From contig OZ252236.1 in the NCBI GenBank assembly GCA_965249455.1, positions 4,030,001-4,094,000 on the forward strand: a stretch of 64,000 nt of DNA, read 5' to 3'. Position 1 is the stretch's first letter. Each line of letters opens with the position of its first letter. Both the position numbers and the translations under genes were made by a program. Below are positions 36,273-44,097 of this stretch, piece after piece. The notes beneath the pieces are model-generated. The model was not told the origin of the DNA. It did not search any database and saw only the letters and a program-made list of their open reading frames with translations. This DNA is from Jiulongibacter sp024742395. GTDB taxonomy: Bacteria > Bacteroidota > Bacteroidia > Cytophagales > Spirosomataceae.

Positions 36273-37637
36273 TTAAGAGAATACACAATCCAAAATTATG
36301 TCATGAACATCAATAGGTTCAATGTTTTTCGATTTTGGATTTTTACTTATGAAAACAGCCTTATCAATATCCTCGCTCCCTAGTCTCCCATGAGAACCCT
36401 TTACCAATGACGCATCCAAAGAAATAACATTCATTAGTGTTCTAAAACCTAACTTCTTTCCCAGAAGCTTAAGAGCCAGACGTGCATAAACAAAAGGTTT
36501 GTCTCTATCTAAAAACATCTCAACGGGGTCAAAACCTGGCTTTTTATGAATATCCACTGTACTGGCAAAATCCGGAGCCTTGGCTTCATCTTCCCAGTAA
36601 TAATAGGTAAACCAACTTCTTGAATCTGCCATTACTATTAACTCTCCTGCCCTCTCATGGTCTATATGGTATTTCTTCTTAGTTTCTTCGTCCAGAATTA
36701 ACTCAACACCTTCAATATCAGCCAAAACCTCCTGTACCTTACTTAGATAATTGAGATCATTTACATAAATATGAGCAATCTGATGGTCTGCTAATGCAAA
36801 AGCTTTTGAAGCTCCTGCATCCAGTAACTCAAGCCCATTCTCTTCTCTAATAGCCAATAGGCCCTTTTTTCTTAGTATTCTATTTAAGTGTACAGGTCTA
36901 TCTACCTCTGTAATACCATACTCTGAAAGAACGAGCACCTCCACCCCTTCTGCTTCCAAATAGCTTATCAACCCTTTACAAACTTCATCTATCTCATTTA
37001 AATCTCTGGCCAGATAGTTCTCATCATGACCAAACTTTTGTAGAACATAGTCAAGATGAGGCAAATAAACCAATAGCAGATCTGGATTGTGCCACTCATG
37101 TACGAGTTTTGAGGCATCAGCAATCCACTGACTTGACTTTATTGATGTTTTAGGGCCCCAAAAATCAAACAGAGGAAAAGTCCCCAACTTTTCCTGAAGT
37201 TTATCTCTCAAATCTGCGGGCTGACTATAACAATCCGGCACTTTTAGGCCGTTTGCTCTATACTGTGGCCTGGGCGTAACAGAAAAGTCAGCTGTGGTGT
37301 ACATATTATACCACCAAAACATATTTGCTACTGTAAAATCAGACTTTTTCTTTCTGGCATTATCCCATATATTAGGAGAACTCACAAGTTTATTAGATTG
37401 CTTCCAAAGAGCCACTTCCTGAGTATCTCTAAAAAACCAGCCATTGGCCACTATCCCATGTTCTTCAGGCCATTTACCTGTTAAATAGGTAGTCTGAACT
37501 GTAGTGGTCACTGCTGGCAATACCGGCTCAATGTAACTCATATTTTTATCAGAGATCCACTTTTTTAAAAATGGTGTATGCTCTCCAATAAGCCTGGCAG
37601 ACAAGCCCACAATATCAATGACAGCCGTTTTTTTCAT
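36273..37637 (-). CDS. eboF: EboF: alkaline-phosphatase-superfamily phosphodiesterase/nucleotide pyrophosphatase
   Basis: The product is about 454 aa from the ATG at 37637; the TTG at 37652 overlaps the eboE stop codon and is a less likely start. The family shows DIVGLSARL, TTTVQTTYLTGKWPEEHGIVANGWFF with the nucleophile threonine, and LVYLPHLDYVLQKFGH. The C-terminal HGRLGSEDIDKAVF supplies a metal histidine. In other bacteria EboF is predicted to cleave phosphodiester or phosphate bonds of a metabolite. It is the last gene of the eboABCDEF cluster, 11 bp from eboE. Confidence 0.88.
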   Translation of the reverse strand: MKKTAVIDIVGLSARLIGEHTPFLKKWISDKNMSYIEPVLPAVTTTVQTTYLTGKWPEEHGIVANGWFFRDTQEVALWKQSNKLVSSPNIWDNARKKKSDFTVANMFWWYNMYTTADFSVTPRPQYRANGLKVPDCYSQPADLRDKLQEKLGTFPLFDFWGPKTSIKSSQWIADASKLVHEWHNPDLLLVYLPHLDYVLQKFGHDENYLARDLNEIDEVCKGLISYLEAEGVEVLVLSEYGITEVDRPVHLNRILRKKGLLAIREENGLELLDAGASKAFALADHQIAHIYVNDLNYLSKVQEVLADIEGVELILDEETKKKYHIDHERAGELIVMADSRSWFTYYYWEDEAKAPDFASTVDIHKKPGFDPVEMFLDRDKPFVYARLALKLLGKKLGFRTLMNVISLDASLVKGSHGRLGSEDIDKAVFISKNPKSKNIEPIDVHDIILDCVFS

Positions 37638-37648
37638 TCGATGTAAAT

Positions 37649-38866
37649 TCAAAGAGAATCTAAAGTTTCAGTTACCCAGTTCAGTTCTCTAACTACCGAG
37701 CTCACTATATCTGTTCTCATTTCCAGGGGAAGTACGTCCCATGTATAGGTTTCTACTTCAAGATGATTAGTAAAATTAAGATCTTTCCAGACCTTGAGTG
37801 TTTCAGTTATATTTTTCTGTGTCGACAACAAATTACCATACCTTTCTGTAAAAATAGGAACATGAAAGTGTGTTCTTAATTCACTAAAATCCTCTGAATA
37901 AAAATCGGCTAATGCCGGACCTAAGTCCGGATACCTTTTTAAGCTTCCATCATTTTTTAATACTACTGCCTGATGCAGATAAGTTGGCTCATCAAACTTA
38001 GCCAATTCATCTTTGAGACGCTTCCTGCTTCTATCACTACCTAAAAAGCCTGTACTCAAAGCAGCACTTATTTGTATTCTTCCTACTTTGATACCCGCAG
38101 AAAGAATATCGTTTATTGAGGTTTGAATATTCTCAAAACCTACAGCGAAATGACATACATCAAAACAAATTTGAAGATGCTCAAAAATAATCTTTTGGGC
38201 TTCTTCATTTGTAATACCCAGTCGCTGAGCGATATGCTCCTTGCCCTCGGCCAAAAGAAAATCATTATAAAAATCAATAAATTCGGGGCCTGACTCTAAA
38301 ACACCATCTGGCTCAGGCTCAATATCTAAATGCAAGCTCTTTCCGCATTTCTTTTTTATTTCTGCAAGATGAATAGCAATCTCTGCCATCTGCTTACAGG
38401 ATATAGACTTTGCTGTCTCTAGATCTATGTCACTGTTATGCCAATACTTATAGGAAACTGGAGAAGTAGATACACCACCATCTAGTCCTTCCGGGAGCAA
38501 TTCTGCAAGAATATTAAAAAGACGTATAGTATAATTATACCTATCTTCGGTAGTCCAGTCAGGTTGATGTACTTTGTCTTTGACCTCCTGAAAATGAAAG
38601 CCCCCAAAGGGAAAGCCATTGACAGTAAAAACATACATATTTTCCTCACTGAGCCACTTTTTGAAGACTGCTAGGTTATCACCGTCTTCTAAATCTTTTG
38701 AAGCCTGATTTGAAAGGCGTAGTCCAAGTCCAAATGCCCCATTAGTGAGTTGACTTCTAACCTGAGTGGTTAGAGTCTTTATATTATTGAACGTCTCAAG
38801 CCAAGACTCTCCCGGATGTATGTTTGAGCAGTAACTCAAATGGCCATTGTGATAATTAATTTGCAT
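37649..38866 (-). CDS. eboE: EboE: TIM-barrel sugar-phosphate-isomerase-like protein
   Basis: This 405-aa protein has a xylose-isomerase-like TIM barrel: NYHNGHLSYCSNIHPGESW, the glycine-rich VNGFPFGGFHF, LDIEPEPDGVLESGPEFI and CFDVCHFAVGFENI, with metal ligands from the E/D/H residues of those strands. The start ATG overlaps eboD by 11 bp. Family members are annotated as metabolite-traffic proteins. The enzymatic reaction has not been shown for this family as far as I know; its place in the operon is the main support. Confidence 0.88.
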   Translation of the reverse strand: MQINYHNGHLSYCSNIHPGESWLETFNNIKTLTTQVRSQLTNGAFGLGLRLSNQASKDLEDGDNLAVFKKWLSEENMYVFTVNGFPFGGFHFQEVKDKVHQPDWTTEDRYNYTIRLFNILAELLPEGLDGGVSTSPVSYKYWHNSDIDLETAKSISCKQMAEIAIHLAEIKKKCGKSLHLDIEPEPDGVLESGPEFIDFYNDFLLAEGKEHIAQRLGITNEEAQKIIFEHLQICFDVCHFAVGFENIQTSINDILSAGIKVGRIQISAALSTGFLGSDRSRKRLKDELAKFDEPTYLHQAVVLKNDGSLKRYPDLGPALADFYSEDFSELRTHFHVPIFTERYGNLLSTQKNITETLKVWKDLNFTNHLEVETYTWDVLPLEMRTDIVSSVVRELNWVTETLDSL

Positions 38867-40028
38867 AATTCAAGGTTAAAGACTTAAGTTTCAAAACGGC
38901 CTTTTCTATAAACTCAGGGTTCATCTCATGAACATCAAACTTCTTACCTATTTCCTTAACCATTGTAATGGTAAGCTCACCGCCTAAATGTTCTCTAAAT
39001 TCTTCAAGCCCTTTAAGAAGCTCAGGATTAAGGCCATTTTGAGATTCATTCAGAAGAACCGGGTGAAACAAAGTAAATCCAAGATGCTGCAATAAAGCCG
39101 CGATTTCGTCGCATGTTTCTTCATTCATAAAGCCTGCAAAACCGCCATAATAAATATCCATAGCTAAGCCAATTGCTACCGCCTCACCATGTTTTAGCTC
39201 AAAATTGGTCAACTGTTCCATTTTATGAGCTGCCCAATGTCCATAATCGAGCGGGCGTGAAGAACCCGTTTCAAATGGATCATTGTTTTTTGCGATATGA
39301 TCTGCATGTAGCTTGGCACATTCATAAACCAGAACCTTCATTTCTTCCAAATTTCTATCTCTAAGCTTTTGAGCATGCTCTTTTAACCATTGATAAAAGT
39401 CTTTATTTTTAATTAATGCTACTTTCACAGCTTCAGAAATGCCTGAGATCCAATCGCGGTCAGAAAGAGAAGTTAGAAAATGAATATCGTTAATGACAGA
39501 AAAAGGAGGAGCAAAAGTGCCCAGAAAGTTCTTTTTTCCAAAAAAGTTGATGCCATTTTTAACTCCAACGCCTGAGTCATTTTGTGAAAGTACAGTAGTA
39601 GGAATACGAAGATGTCTAATTCCCCGGTGACCTACCGCAGCCGCAAAACCAACCATATCCAAAACAGCCCCGCCTCCTATTGCAATTAAAAAAGAATGCC
39701 TGTCAATCTTGCCATCATTGATTAAAGAGAGCGTTTTCAGGAAATCATCCATTGAGTTCTTAGCATCCTCTCCACCATTTACAATTAATGGTTCTAATGC
39801 CAACTTGATTGATGTAGATTGTCGAAAATACATTTCAATGGATTTTTCTAATCCCTGATGGTATTGAATAAAACCACTATCAATCACTACTCCTACTTTT
39901 ATCTGCCTATTCTCTGGACTAGCCGAATTCAGAAGGTCAATTAAAAGTGGATTATTCAAATCAAAAACATGTTCTGTAAAAAGAACATCGTAAGAGAATT
40001 CTATGTCAAAACTTTGATGAATACGCAT
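38856..40028 (-). CDS. eboD: EboD: 3-dehydroquinate-synthase-like protein
   Basis: This 390-aa protein has the NAD/metal-binding fold of dehydroquinate synthase: GGEDAKNSMDDF, AIGGGAVLDMVGFAAAVGHRGIRHLRIPTTVLSQND with the GGG-x-D motif, and the metal-site histidine regions PLDYGHWAAHKMEQL and LKHGEAVAIGLAMD. It is longer than AroB by about 20-30 residues and is the EboD form, not the housekeeping enzyme. Related C7-cyclitol synthases suggest a cyclic product, but no activity is implied by the sequence. It lies 23 bp from eboC and overlaps eboE by 11 bp. Confidence 0.9.
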   Translation of the reverse strand: MRIHQSFDIEFSYDVLFTEHVFDLNNPLLIDLLNSASPENRQIKVGVVIDSGFIQYHQGLEKSIEMYFRQSTSIKLALEPLIVNGGEDAKNSMDDFLKTLSLINDGKIDRHSFLIAIGGGAVLDMVGFAAAVGHRGIRHLRIPTTVLSQNDSGVGVKNGINFFGKKNFLGTFAPPFSVINDIHFLTSLSDRDWISGISEAVKVALIKNKDFYQWLKEHAQKLRDRNLEEMKVLVYECAKLHADHIAKNNDPFETGSSRPLDYGHWAAHKMEQLTNFELKHGEAVAIGLAMDIYYGGFAGFMNEETCDEIAALLQHLGFTLFHPVLLNESQNGLNPELLKGLEEFREHLGGELTITMVKEIGKKFDVHEMNPEFIEKAVLKLKSLTLNYAN

Positions 40029-40050
40029 ATATTCAGCTTTAAGAAACGTT

Positions 40051-40947
40051 TTATGTTACAGCAAATTTCTTTGCCAATAGTACAGAGATTGGTAATAATA
40101 TCAAGACAATAAGGCCATAAGACCAGTCACTAAAAATTGCCACATAAGTAGCATTCAATGGGATAAGTGAGAGTACGCCAGTTTTTACCGCTTTCATTAT
40201 ATTAACTGGTATATTGTTTTTTATTGCCGTCAGTTTCGCTTTAAAATTCATATATGCCCAGAAAAATATAAAAGGTAAAACAGCCCAAATCTGAATATCC
40301 CGCTTGAAACAGAGTAATAGAAGTATGGAAGTAATAACAATATCAATAATCAAGGCTAAAGTCACTGACTTCTTATTATTACCATGAACTTCTCCCTGAC
40401 TGGTTAAAGTTATAGCAGCAATGAATAAAATCGGGATAAAACATACTTTCCAATAAGGAGTGATGCCATTTTCGATGAATATACACAAACCAAGAAAAAG
40501 ATTTAAACCTCTGCATATGCCCATACTTAAAGGCCCAACTACACTTAAATGCTTGCCGTATTTATCATAAAACAAAGCCATTAGAGCTATTGCCAGAGCA
40601 ACAATTCCTGCAATAGGGCTTGTTATTGAGGCCATAATTATACCAAAGAGTAAAAGGCATAATCCGAAAATAACTCCTCCTTTTAAAGAGATAATGCCAG
40701 AGGGGATAGGCCTTTCCGGGCGTTCTATCTTATCTAATTCATTATCAAAAACATCATTAAATACCACACCGCCGGCATATAAGCCTACAGTGGAAAGAAT
40801 TAACAAGAGGGCTTTAAACTTAATTATTTCAAATAGCTCAATAGTCAGAATACCGGATATAGCTATACCAGCAAGTATATCTGCCACGGCCGTAACAACA
40901 TTGGCTGGTCTGGTTAATGCTAAATAATAAAACAGTTTAATTTTCAC
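40051..40947 (-). CDS. eboC: EboC: UbiA-family prenyltransferase
   Basis: This 298-aa protein has about eight membrane helices and a GTG start. The first aspartate motif is NDVFDNELDKIERPERPIPSG (NDxxDxxxD), which binds a prenyl diphosphate through magnesium; the second is ALFYDKYGKHLSVVGPLSMG. It is therefore a membrane prenyltransferase of the EboC subgroup that attaches an isoprenoid to an aromatic or similar acceptor. It lies 22 bp before eboD and 5 bp after eboB. Confidence 0.9.
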   Translation of the reverse strand: MKIKLFYYLALTRPANVVTAVADILAGIAISGILTIELFEIIKFKALLLILSTVGLYAGGVVFNDVFDNELDKIERPERPIPSGIISLKGGVIFGLCLLLFGIIMASITSPIAGIVALAIALMALFYDKYGKHLSVVGPLSMGICRGLNLFLGLCIFIENGITPYWKVCFIPILFIAAITLTSQGEVHGNNKKSVTLALIIDIVITSILLLLCFKRDIQIWAVLPFIFFWAYMNFKAKLTAIKNNIPVNIMKAVKTGVLSLIPLNATYVAIFSDWSYGLIVLILLPISVLLAKKFAVT

Positions 40948-40952
40948 CAGAA

Positions 40953-41858
40953 TTAATTCTCAATAATGGCAGAAGTATTTCCCTTTTTAGGCTCCTGACC
41001 ACGCAGAACGCTATTTCCTCCATAAAGTACAGACTGGTCAAAACTAACCCCATCACTCCAATCACTTTCCTTCATATTTCCACTTAGACCATATGCATTA
41101 AGAGCATTCTTATAGCAGGTCATATGTACATCTATCTCGGCAATGCCATTATCTAACATGAGCTGAGCTGTTTTTGGCACAGCCAATGGATCACTGACCC
41201 CCCAGTCCGCCGAGCTATCAACAATAATACGCTCTGAACCATATTTTCTCACAACTTCAACCATCCTTTCGCTACCCATTTTTGTTCTTGGGTAAATAGT
41301 AAAGGCCGTCCAGTATCCTCTATCTAAAACTTCTTTGGCTGTCTCTTCATTATTATGATCAATAATGGCCATTTGCGGATCAATTCCATGCTCCTCCAGT
41401 ACATTCATACTGCGTAAAGTTCCACTTTTCTTATCTCTGTGTGGTGTATGTACCAATATGGGTAAATTTACCTCCTTTGCTAGTTCTATTTGAGCTCTAA
41501 AGAAACGATCTTCTGCTGCTGTTTGATCATCATAGCCAATTTCTCCTATAGCCACTACATTATCCTTTAAGGCATACAATGGTAAAAGATCCATTACTTT
41601 TTCTGCCAAAGGCACATTATTAGCCTCTTTAGAGTTTAGGCCTATTGTACAATAATGTTTAATCCCAAATTGCGAAGCTCTGAAAGGCTCCCAGCCCACA
41701 ATACTACTGTAGTAATCTTTAAAAGAACCCGCCTCTGTACGTGGCTGACCCAGCCAGAATGCCGGCTCTATTATTGCTACAATTCCTGCCTTTTGCATGG
41801 CCTCATAGTCATTAGTTGTTCTTGATGACATATGCACATGCGGATCTATAAATTTCAT
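40953..41858 (-). CDS. eboB: EboB: TatD-like metal-dependent hydrolase
   Basis: This 301-aa amidohydrolase-fold protein has the N-terminal metal motif DPHVHMSS (HxH) and AIGEIGYDDQTAAEDRFFRAQIELAKEVNLPILVHTPH, with the metal glutamate and histidine. It continues AIIDHNNEETAKEVLDRGYWTAF and ERIIVDSSADWGVSDP with the catalytic aspartate. In the ebo cluster it is the TatD-family member; its substrate is unknown. It lies 31 bp after eboA and 5 bp before eboC. Confidence 0.9.
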   Translation of the reverse strand: MKFIDPHVHMSSRTTNDYEAMQKAGIVAIIEPAFWLGQPRTEAGSFKDYYSSIVGWEPFRASQFGIKHYCTIGLNSKEANNVPLAEKVMDLLPLYALKDNVVAIGEIGYDDQTAAEDRFFRAQIELAKEVNLPILVHTPHRDKKSGTLRSMNVLEEHGIDPQMAIIDHNNEETAKEVLDRGYWTAFTIYPRTKMGSERMVEVVRKYGSERIIVDSSADWGVSDPLAVPKTAQLMLDNGIAEIDVHMTCYKNALNAYGLSGNMKESDWSDGVSFDQSVLYGGNSVLRGQEPKKGNTSAIIEN

Positions 41859-41889
41859 TTCTTTTATAGGTTAAGTGTAATTATTATTA

Positions 41890-42813
41890 TTATGCTAAAG
41901 AAAGCTCATTTTCGAATAACATACCTAAAACATCCCAATCTGTCTTCTCTAAATATGAGTTTTTTGATTGCCTCCAATCTATAGCCAGCTTTTGATCACT
42001 TTCCAGAAGAATGTTCACAGCTGATTTTGAGGAGAATTTTTTATTGCTATTTGCTAAAGCAATCAAATCCTTAAGAATTTCTTCGCTTTCATATCCTGAT
42101 ATCACTCTCCAAAGCTCAGGATGCTCAAGCCTTCCTGCAGACCATCTTTCTTTTACAAAGTCATAAAGTATACTCGCTAATTTCTCATTTTTCCTCTTAT
42201 CTACTCCCAGAATTCTATATAAAGGTCTTTCCATAAAAATAGATTTCAGAATCATCTGGTTCCATGCATTATCCTCGAAATATCTTTGACCAAAAGAATT
42301 ATTCAATGCAATTGCATCAAAAACATCGACCATGTTGGTTCGTAATCCATCAGCCATAATCATCACAAAATCACCGGCATTTTTCAGATATTGAATAGAC
42401 TTAAAAATGATGATTTGTTCTTTTCTATCTGAAGAGCCTAGAAGTGTTTCGAGTAGCTTGGTATTTTCAGCTATTGGTAACTTTAGTATTAAGCATAAGC
42501 GACATAAATCTTTTAATGTCCAGAAAGCAGGATCAAAAGCAGGATTAATGGCCATAAATGCTTCAGTAGCCTGCGAGTTTAAGGTCACAAACTCTTCTTT
42601 GAATTTACGACCTATCATGCCAAAAGTGAGATAAAACTGAGAAGCATTAAGATTGGAATCTATTTTTTGTTCAAACCAAGTCGATAGTTCTTCGTCCTCA
42701 ATGTTTGCAAAGCAATTTTCAATAATTACTTGTTCGGAGATTCCCGAAATCTTGTCAAACTCTTTCATTTCTAGGGTTAGTATTTTTTTAACAGCTCCTA
42801 TTGAGAATTCCAA
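41890..42813 (-). CDS. eboA: EboA domain protein
   Basis: This 307-aa helical, repeat-like protein with no catalytic motif starts at a TTG (42813); the ATG at 42768 is an alternative. The frame is open a little further upstream but has no start codon there. Stretches such as TFGMIGRKFKEEFVTLNSQATEAFMAINPAFDPAFWTLKDLCRLCLI fit the EboA family, whose members have no defined activity. Identification rests strongly on position as the first of six ebo-like genes. Its 193-bp upstream region holds the likely operon promoter. Confidence 0.82.
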   Translation of the reverse strand: MEFSIGAVKKILTLEMKEFDKISGISEQVIIENCFANIEDEELSTWFEQKIDSNLNASQFYLTFGMIGRKFKEEFVTLNSQATEAFMAINPAFDPAFWTLKDLCRLCLILKLPIAENTKLLETLLGSSDRKEQIIIFKSIQYLKNAGDFVMIMADGLRTNMVDVFDAIALNNSFGQRYFEDNAWNQMILKSIFMERPLYRILGVDKRKNEKLASILYDFVKERWSAGRLEHPELWRVISGYESEEILKDLIALANSNKKFSSKSAVNILLESDQKLAIDWRQSKNSYLEKTDWDVLGMLFENELSLA

Positions 42814-42958
42814 AGGAATGTCAAATTTCTTTTCCTGCCAATAACAATTGTTACAAATCCAAAATTATCATTTTATATGACAAACAGGAACCAGAAGTAA
42901 GAGTATTTAGTAGGTACGTAGATTATCTGTACAGTTCAGTAGAAATTTAGCAGCAAAA

Positions 42959-42987
42959 AGGGAGAATAGTTATAAACCATTCTCCCT
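42959..42987 (-). terminator. Intrinsic terminator downstream of proB
   Basis: AGGGAGAAT and ATTCTCCCT form a perfect 9-bp stem (11-nt loop). On the minus strand it is followed by TTTTTG, 19 bp after the proB stop. Confidence 0.88.
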
Positions 42988-43006
42988 AAAGATGTAAGAA
43001 ACGTAT

Positions 43007-43780
43007 TTAAAGGGTCACTTTGGTCCCTACCTCTAAGCCATTTACTATATCAAGAATTACGTTCTCTCTTTTCCCGTTTGCAATGAACGTAGGAATATTT
43101 TTAGCAGCCGTCTCTTTGGCTACATTAAGTTTTGAGGCCATCCCTCCTCTTCCTTCTCCTTCTTGCTTTTCTTTGTCGTTGACAAACTTTTCCACATCCT
43201 GCCCTACCTTCACCGTTTTTATTAGCCTGGTGTGATCATCCTCAGGGTCACCATCAAATAAGCCATCTGTACTGGTTAATATAATCAACATATCTGCCTG
43301 AATCAGCTCTGCCACCAATGAAGCCAGCTCATCATTGTCTGAAAACATCGATTTTGTTAATGAAACAGCATCATCTTCATTGGCTATTGGAATCACACCT
43401 TCAGATAGCAAACCTTCATAACAATTGATCATGTTTTCGCGGTGCATACCAGGATTAAAATCCCTTTTTGTAGCCAGTACCTGAGCACAGTTCATTCCGT
43501 AATCTCGAAAGAAATTGTAGTACAATCTCATCATTCTTGGCTGCCCAATGGCCGAGTAAACCTGTCTTTTTTGTGCTTTATCTTTTATTTTAGACTTCCC
43601 CAAAACTTCCATTCCTGCTATAACAGATCCGGAAGAAACTAAGACACAAATAATATCTTCTTCGTACAGTGTGGCGATTTGCCGAACCAAACCCTGCAAC
43701 ACTGGTCTTACGATCCTGTTGCCTTTATTGGTCATAACATTTGTACCTACTTTGATTACAATTCTTTTTCTATACATCAT
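43007..43780 (-). CDS. proB: Glutamate 5-kinase without PUA domain
   Basis: This 257-aa amino-acid-kinase protein has MYRKRIVIKVGTNVMT, the phosphate-binding VLVSSGSVIAGMEVLG, ANEDDAVSLTKSMFSDNDELASLVAELIQADMLIILTSTDGLFDG and GRGGMASKLNVAKETAA. It phosphorylates glutamate for proline synthesis. At 257 aa it lacks the C-terminal PUA domain (about 100 residues) found in E. coli ProB, as in other bacteria with short ProB. No proA is adjacent. The transcription unit ends at a strong hairpin. Confidence 0.93.
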   Translation of the reverse strand: MMYRKRIVIKVGTNVMTNKGNRIVRPVLQGLVRQIATLYEEDIICVLVSSGSVIAGMEVLGKSKIKDKAQKRQVYSAIGQPRMMRLYYNFFRDYGMNCAQVLATKRDFNPGMHRENMINCYEGLLSEGVIPIANEDDAVSLTKSMFSDNDELASLVAELIQADMLIILTSTDGLFDGDPEDDHTRLIKTVKVGQDVEKFVNDKEKQEGEGRGGMASKLNVAKETAAKNIPTFIANGKRENVILDIVNGLEVGTKVTL

Positions 43781-43813
43781 ATGGTATGGATAAATACGAG
43801 CTTAACACGGATG

Positions 43814-43836
43814 CAGTTCAGCTTGGAGCTAAACTG
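43814..43836. repeat. Imperfect inverted repeat upstream of proB
   Basis: CAGTTCAGCT / AGCTAAACTG with a 3-nt loop; on the minus strand RNA the single mismatch becomes a G-U pair. It lies just upstream of proB in the direction of proB transcription, so it could be a 5'-leader hairpin. A T-run follows on the plus strand, but no plus-strand gene precedes it. Confidence 0.4.
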
Positions 43837-43926
43837 TACGCAGATTTTTTTAATTAAATTTCAATGATTTCGGATAATACCGTATGAGGCTAAGCTAGAA
43901 CCTCAATTGACAAAATGATAAATAAA

Positions 43927-43952
43927 TGCAGAGAGGAAGGGATTCGAACCCC
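43927..43952 (-). other. tRNA 3'-end fragment (tRNA-Ser-like), probable attachment site
   Basis: On the minus strand the sequence begins with GGGGTTCGAATCCC (T-stem and TpsiC loop) and runs through an acceptor 3' strand CCTCTCT to a G at the discriminator position, which is usual for serine tRNAs. No tRNA body precedes it, so it is a remnant rather than a gene. Such 3' ends are typical crossover sites of tyrosine integrases, and an integrase gene starts 146 bp away. Confidence 0.65.
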
Positions 43953-44027
43953 AAAATCTCATACAACTTTAAAAAACTTTAAAACATCTCACTATAAGCA
44001 CTTTATAAAAATATTAATCTATTTAGA

Positions 44028-44060
44028 TTGTTTAACATTGATTTAAATTTCATACTTTTG
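44028..44060 (+). promoter_or_regulatory. Integrase promoter, Bacteroidota type
   Basis: TACTTTTG at 44053-44060 matches TAnnTTTG exactly, with TTGTTT (44028-44033) at about the expected -33 distance (roughly 19 nt). Tandem repeats start at its last base. Confidence 0.55.
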
Positions 44061-44092
44061 GACTAAATATGGACTAAATATGGACTAGATTT
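44060..44092 (+). repeat. Tandem GGACTAAATAT repeats at integrase transcription start
   Basis: Two exact 11-bp copies (44060-44070, 44071-44081) and a diverged third (GGACTAGATTT from 44082) lie directly downstream of the -7 box and end 5 bp before the integrase ATG. A binding site for the integrase, a directionality factor or a repressor is possible. Confidence 0.6.
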
Positions 44093-44097
44093 TATAT

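Larger units (their letters stand above)
43781..44097. other. Intergenic region with inverted repeat, tRNA remnant and integrase promoter
   Basis: This 317-bp stretch without a gene holds three elements: an inverted repeat (43814-43836), a 26-bp tRNA 3'-end fragment (43927-43952) and the integrase promoter with tandem repeats (44028-44092). The rest is AT-rich with no other clear signal. Confidence 0.7.

Noticed and set aside
43927..43952. Intact tRNA-Ser gene
   Set aside because: Only the T-arm and acceptor 3' strand are present; no D-arm, anticodon arm or 5' acceptor strand follows in the next 100 bases.
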